Shown here piece by piece: positions 6,617 through 8,577 of a stretch of DNA of 8,577 nucleotides. A model generated the notes under the pieces. The model did no database searches. It worked only from the letters and a program-made list of their open reading frames with translations, and was not told the DNA's origin. Position numbers and translations under genes: made by a program. Each line of letters begins with the position of its first letter. Position 1 is the stretch's first letter. Origin of the DNA: an uncultured Alphaproteobacteria bacterium (GTDB lineage: Bacteria > Pseudomonadota > Alphaproteobacteria > Rs-D84); the NCBI GenBank assembly GCA_937900435.1, contig CALCEG010000045.1, positions 1 through 8,577 of the forward strand, given 5' to 3'.

Positions 6617-7291
6617 TTATTTTGCATCTACTTTGATACCAGGCCCCTGGGTTGTAGCAATCGATACACCCAAAATGTACTGACCCTTGGTAGATGATGG
6701 TTTAACCTTTTTCAGTTGATCAATCAATGCATTTGCGTTTTCAACCAATTTTTCAGTTGCAAATGACATTTTACCAATACCCGCATGAATGATACCTTTC
6801 TTTTCTGCGCGATATTCAATCTGACCAGCCTTGGCAGTCGCAACTGCGTCTGCAACATTGTTTGTTACAGTACCCAGTTTTGGATTTGGCATCAAGCCCT
6901 TTGGTCCCAAAACGCGTGCGATTTTAGACATTTTTGGCATCATATCTGGTGTCGCAATTACGCGGTCAAAGTTGATATTACCGGCCGCAACTGCGTCAAT
7001 CAATTCTTCGCCACCAACAACGTCTGCACCTGCTTTCTTTGCTTCTTCTTGGGCATTTGCGGTGAATACTGCAACGCGTACAGTTTTACCAGTGCCGTTT
7101 GGCAAAGACAACATACCACGAATGTTTTGGTCTGCCTTGGTTACATCGATTCCCAAACGAATCGCGATTTCCAATGTTTCATCAAATTTCTTGGACGCGT
7201 ATTCACGCAATGCTTCGATACCTTCGGACAAAGTATAAACTTTTTCTGTATCCAAGTTTTTCCAAGTTTGTTGTTTCTTTGTCAGTTTCAT
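6617..7291 (-). CDS. rplA: 50S ribosomal protein L1
   Basis: L1 forms the mobile stalk at the ribosomal E site and, in many bacteria, represses translation of its own operon. The protein is 224 aa, slightly shorter at the N-terminus than common forms (MKLTKKQQTWKNLD). GGAGG (7301-7305) lies 9 nt before the ATG and sits inside the last codons of rplK, so the two genes are translationally coupled. Family motifs are visible: DQNIRGMLSLPNGTGKTVRV (around residues 54-73), VATPDMM-like RVIATPDMM, VLGPKGLMPNPKLGTVT (the rRNA contact loop), AGQIEYRAEKKGIIHAGIGK, and the C-terminal TKGQYILGVSIATTQGPGI. No defect is seen. Confidence 0.97.
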   Translation of the reverse strand: MKLTKKQQTWKNLDTEKVYTLSEGIEALREYASKKFDETLEIAIRLGIDVTKADQNIRGMLSLPNGTGKTVRVAVFTANAQEEAKKAGADVVGGEELIDAVAAGNINFDRVIATPDMMPKMSKIARVLGPKGLMPNPKLGTVTNNVADAVATAKAGQIEYRAEKKGIIHAGIGKMSFATEKLVENANALIDQLKKVKPSSTKGQYILGVSIATTQGPGIKVDAK

Positions 7292-7295
7292 AATC

Positions 7296-7727
7296 TTATT
7301 CCTCCACCTTTACGCCCATAGAACGGCATTGACCTGCAACGATATTCATTGCTGATTCAATGGTAGAGCAATTTAAATCTGGCATTTTCGCTTCGGCTAT
7401 TTCTTTTAATTGCGCCTGAGTCAATGTACCAACAAAATCACGACCAGGTTTATGAGAGCCAATTTTCAACTTCAATGCTTTCTTGATATAATATGATACA
7501 GGTGGCAATTTCATAATAAATTCGAAACTGCGGTCTGTATAAACTGTGATAATGCAAGGAATTGGCATTCCTGGTTCTTTATCAGCAGTTTTATCATTAA
7601 ACTGTTTGCAGAATTCTGCAATGTTTACACCAGCTGCACCCAATGCCGGACCAATTGGTGGCGCAGGATTTGCTTGCTTTGCAGGGACGACTAATTTAAC
7701 CAATCCCTTAACTTCTTTTTTTGCCAT
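7296..7727 (-). CDS. rplK: 50S ribosomal protein L11
   Basis: L11 binds the GTPase-associated centre of 23S rRNA at the base of the L7/L12 stalk. The protein has 143 aa, the usual length. The N-terminal domain carries QANPAPPIGPALGAAGVNI (residues 18-36), the proline-rich thiopeptide-binding region, and the C-terminal rRNA-binding domain carries GSHKPGRDFVGTLTQAQLKE and SAMNIVAGQCRSMGVKV. GGAG (7734-7737) lies 6 nt before the ATG. Its stop codon TAA is 4 nt from the rplA start, so the pair forms a tight L11-L1 unit. It is separated from nusG by 121 nt containing a hairpin. Confidence 0.98.
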   Translation of the reverse strand: MAKKEVKGLVKLVVPAKQANPAPPIGPALGAAGVNIAEFCKQFNDKTADKEPGMPIPCIITVYTDRSFEFIMKLPPVSYYIKKALKLKIGSHKPGRDFVGTLTQAQLKEIAEAKMPDLNCSTIESAMNIVAGQCRSMGVKVEE

Positions 7728-7755
7728 TTTTCACTCCGTTTTTTTCGTTTGTGTC

Positions 7756-7781
7756 GTGGTACGATATGGCGTATCTACCAC
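7756..7781 (-). promoter_or_regulatory. Hairpin in the rplK leader, possible L1 regulatory site
   Basis: In the mRNA GTGGTA-GATA pairs with TATC-TACCAC with one bulged G and the loop CGCCA, giving 10 bp. It ends 28 nt before the rplK start. In E. coli, L1 represses the rplK-rplA message by binding a leader structure in this position. I cannot confirm the L1 consensus by eye, so the assignment rests on position and structure alone. Confidence 0.45.
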
Positions 7782-7792
7782 ATACTGCTGTG

Positions 7793-7820
7793 ATTTTACT
7801 GTATTTACAGAAAACCACAA
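7793..7820 (-). promoter_or_regulatory. Weak promoter candidate for rplK-rplA
   Basis: On the minus strand TTGTGG (7815-7820) and TAAAAT (7793-7798) are spaced 16 nt apart, matching the sigma-70 consensus at 3 of 6 and 5 of 6 positions. The sequence between nusG and rplK also holds an A6/T6 inverted repeat (around 7819-7833) that is too A+T-rich to be a confident terminator. Transcripts from here would include the hairpin at 7756-7781. Confidence 0.25.
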
Positions 7821-7848
7821 AAAACTGTTTTTTTACAACCCGTTGACC

Positions 7849-8382
7849 TTAGACCCGTTCAACCTGTTCAAATTCCAACTCCATACTGGTTTCGCGACCG
7901 AACACCAAAACCGTTACAGTCATTTTTTGCTTTACATTATCAACTTCGGACGCAACACCGTTAAAGCCAGCAAACGGACCATCGATAACATGTACTTCTT
8001 GACCAACTTCGTATTGAACATCGTCCGCAACAACAGAACCTTCTTCGACCTGTTTCAACAGACGGCGCGCTTCTTCTTCGCTGACTGCGATTGGTTTATT
8101 TTTCGCACCCAAGAACATAACAACCTGAGGCATCAATTTTACCAACGAAAAAGTTTCGTTATTCATAACCATTTGAACAACAATATATCCTGGAAAAAAC
8201 TTTTTTTCGCTTTTTACACGACGACCAGCCTTGATTTCTGTAACTTCGCGTGTTGGAACCAAAATTTCACCAAACAAAGCATTCAGACGACGCTTGTCAA
8301 TTTGTTCACGCAAACCACGTGCAACCTTGTCTTCACATGCCGTATGAACATTCACAACAAACCATTGCATTTTGTCTTCCAT
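7849..8382 (-). CDS. nusG: Transcription elongation factor NusG
   Basis: NusG binds the RNA polymerase clamp, promotes processive elongation, and connects polymerase with Rho or with ribosomal protein S10. The protein has 177 aa. The N-terminal NGN domain begins MQWFVVNVHT and contains EILVPTREV and KKFFPGYIVVQM (about residues 59-70). The C-terminal KOW domain is EVGQEVHVIDGPFAGFNGVA (about 125-144), ending in FGRETSMELEFEQVERV. Two starts are possible: ATG 8382, with a weak AAAGA upstream, and ATG 8370 (residue 5), with GGAAGA 4 nt upstream. Both fit the family. The usual Y-S-G-F-E segment after the first strand reads HTACE here. No secE or tRNA-Trp gene lies upstream within the window; instead a divergent ORF starts 20 bp away. 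I see no convincing nusG promoter in that short gap. Confidence 0.96.
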   Translation of the reverse strand: MEDKMQWFVVNVHTACEDKVARGLREQIDKRRLNALFGEILVPTREVTEIKAGRRVKSEKKFFPGYIVVQMVMNNETFSLVKLMPQVVMFLGAKNKPIAVSEEEARRLLKQVEEGSVVADDVQYEVGQEVHVIDGPFAGFNGVASEVDNVKQKMTVTVLVFGRETSMELEFEQVERV

Positions 8383-8402
8383 TTATATCTTTACTCTTAG
8401 AT

Positions 8403-8577
8403 ATGGAAGGAATACATAATGTTACATTACAATATTGTTTAGGATTTAGTGGTGGAATATATGGTGTTTATATTATTTTAGGATACTTAGTAAAAAAAGA
8501 AATGTTCAAGGAAGTGTCCTCAAAAGTATTTGGAATTATATTTGGAATTTTAAGTTCAATAATTGTAGCTTTTGCGG
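8403..8577 (+). CDS. Divergent partial ORF, probable small membrane protein
   Basis: From ATG 8403 the frame stays open for 58 codons to the window end. The peptide starts MEGIHNVTLQYCLGFSGGIY and shows two hydrophobic stretches, about residues 9-30 (YCLGFSGGIYGVYIILGYLV) and 43-58 (VFGIIFGILSSIIVAF), with a charged stretch KKEMFKE between. That pattern suggests two membrane helices. I do not recognise the family. The region is about 27% G+C by hand count (47 of 177), far below the operon, and glycine is mostly GGA and leucine mostly TTA, unlike the neighbouring genes. No good ribosome-binding site precedes 8403. GGAAGG at 8405-8410 would suit ATG 8419, but that frame stops after seven codons. 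The minus strand here has stops in all frames and no SecE-like sequence. It is probably a real gene, perhaps acquired. Confidence 0.55.
   Translation, partial: MEGIHNVTLQYCLGFSGGIYGVYIILGYLVKKEMFKEVSSKVFGIIFGILSSIIVAFA

Noticed and set aside
7819..7833. A6/T6 inverted repeat after nusG as an intrinsic terminator
   Set aside because: The stem has no G-C pairs and the spacing to a U-run is poor; it could only be a weak pause.
7546..8400. 284-codon open frame on the plus strand opposite rplK and nusG
   Set aside because: It is the antisense shadow of two clear conserved genes, crosses their spacer, and its peptide is rich in Asn, Phe and Thr as expected from reading these codons backwards.
8419..8442. 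ATG 8419 with GGAAGG eight bases upstream
   Set aside because: The frame stops after seven codons, so it is not a plausible gene unless it serves as a leader peptide, for which there is no other support.
1..8577. CRISPR arrays, insertion sequences, tRNA or rRNA genes, phage or defence genes
   Set aside because: I saw no regularly spaced repeats, transposase, integrase or RNA gene; the operon is continuous housekeeping sequence.

Overview
The window carries the classic bacterial nusG-rplK-rplA-rplJ-rplL-rpoB-rpoC cluster, all on the minus strand, so transcription runs from high to low coordinates. The proteins look alphaproteobacterial: RpoB is 1378 aa from its best start, the usual length in that class, and it carries alphaproteobacterial signatures around the flap and coiled-coil insertion. 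DNA composition is moderate (about 40-50% G+C in spot counts). Several normally near-invariant RpoB segments are altered, which suggests a fast-evolving, uncultured lineage (for example a host- or gut-associated alphaproteobacterium). The exact taxon is inference.

Layout in transcription order: nusG (8382-7849), a 121-nt spacer with a hairpin leader and a weak promoter candidate, rplK (7727-7296), rplA (7291-6617, only 4 nt after rplK), a 183-nt spacer that folds into a closed multi-branch RNA where an L10 leader would be expected, rplJ (6433-5954), a 48-nt spacer with a GNRA-capped hairpin, rplL (5905-5540), a 274-nt spacer with a chain of hairpins followed by a 30-bp long-range stem, rpoB (5265-1129), a 99-nt spacer with a nested palindrome that includes the rpoB stop codon, and the first 343 codons of rpoC (1029-1, running off the window). 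L11, L1, L10 and L7/L12 build the ribosomal stalks, beta and beta' form the RNA polymerase core, and NusG binds that polymerase and links it to the ribosome and Rho.

The coding content is ordinary housekeeping. The unusual signal is in the intergenic RNA. Every spacer longer than 40 nt folds strongly, four of the hairpins end in GNRA tetraloops on the sense strand, the rpoB leader contains an inverted repeat of 30 paired bases, and the rplJ leader is enclosed by a 12-bp stem. These fit autogenous control by L10 (and perhaps L1) and RNase processing that separates abundant ribosomal-protein mRNA from rarer RNA polymerase mRNA, but no function can be proved from sequence alone.

At the right edge the conserved context breaks. 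The secE gene normally found upstream of nusG is absent, and a divergent, very A+T-rich ORF on the plus strand (8403 to the end) begins only 20 bp from the nusG start and encodes a probable membrane protein. I see no obvious new defence or mobile system in this window.
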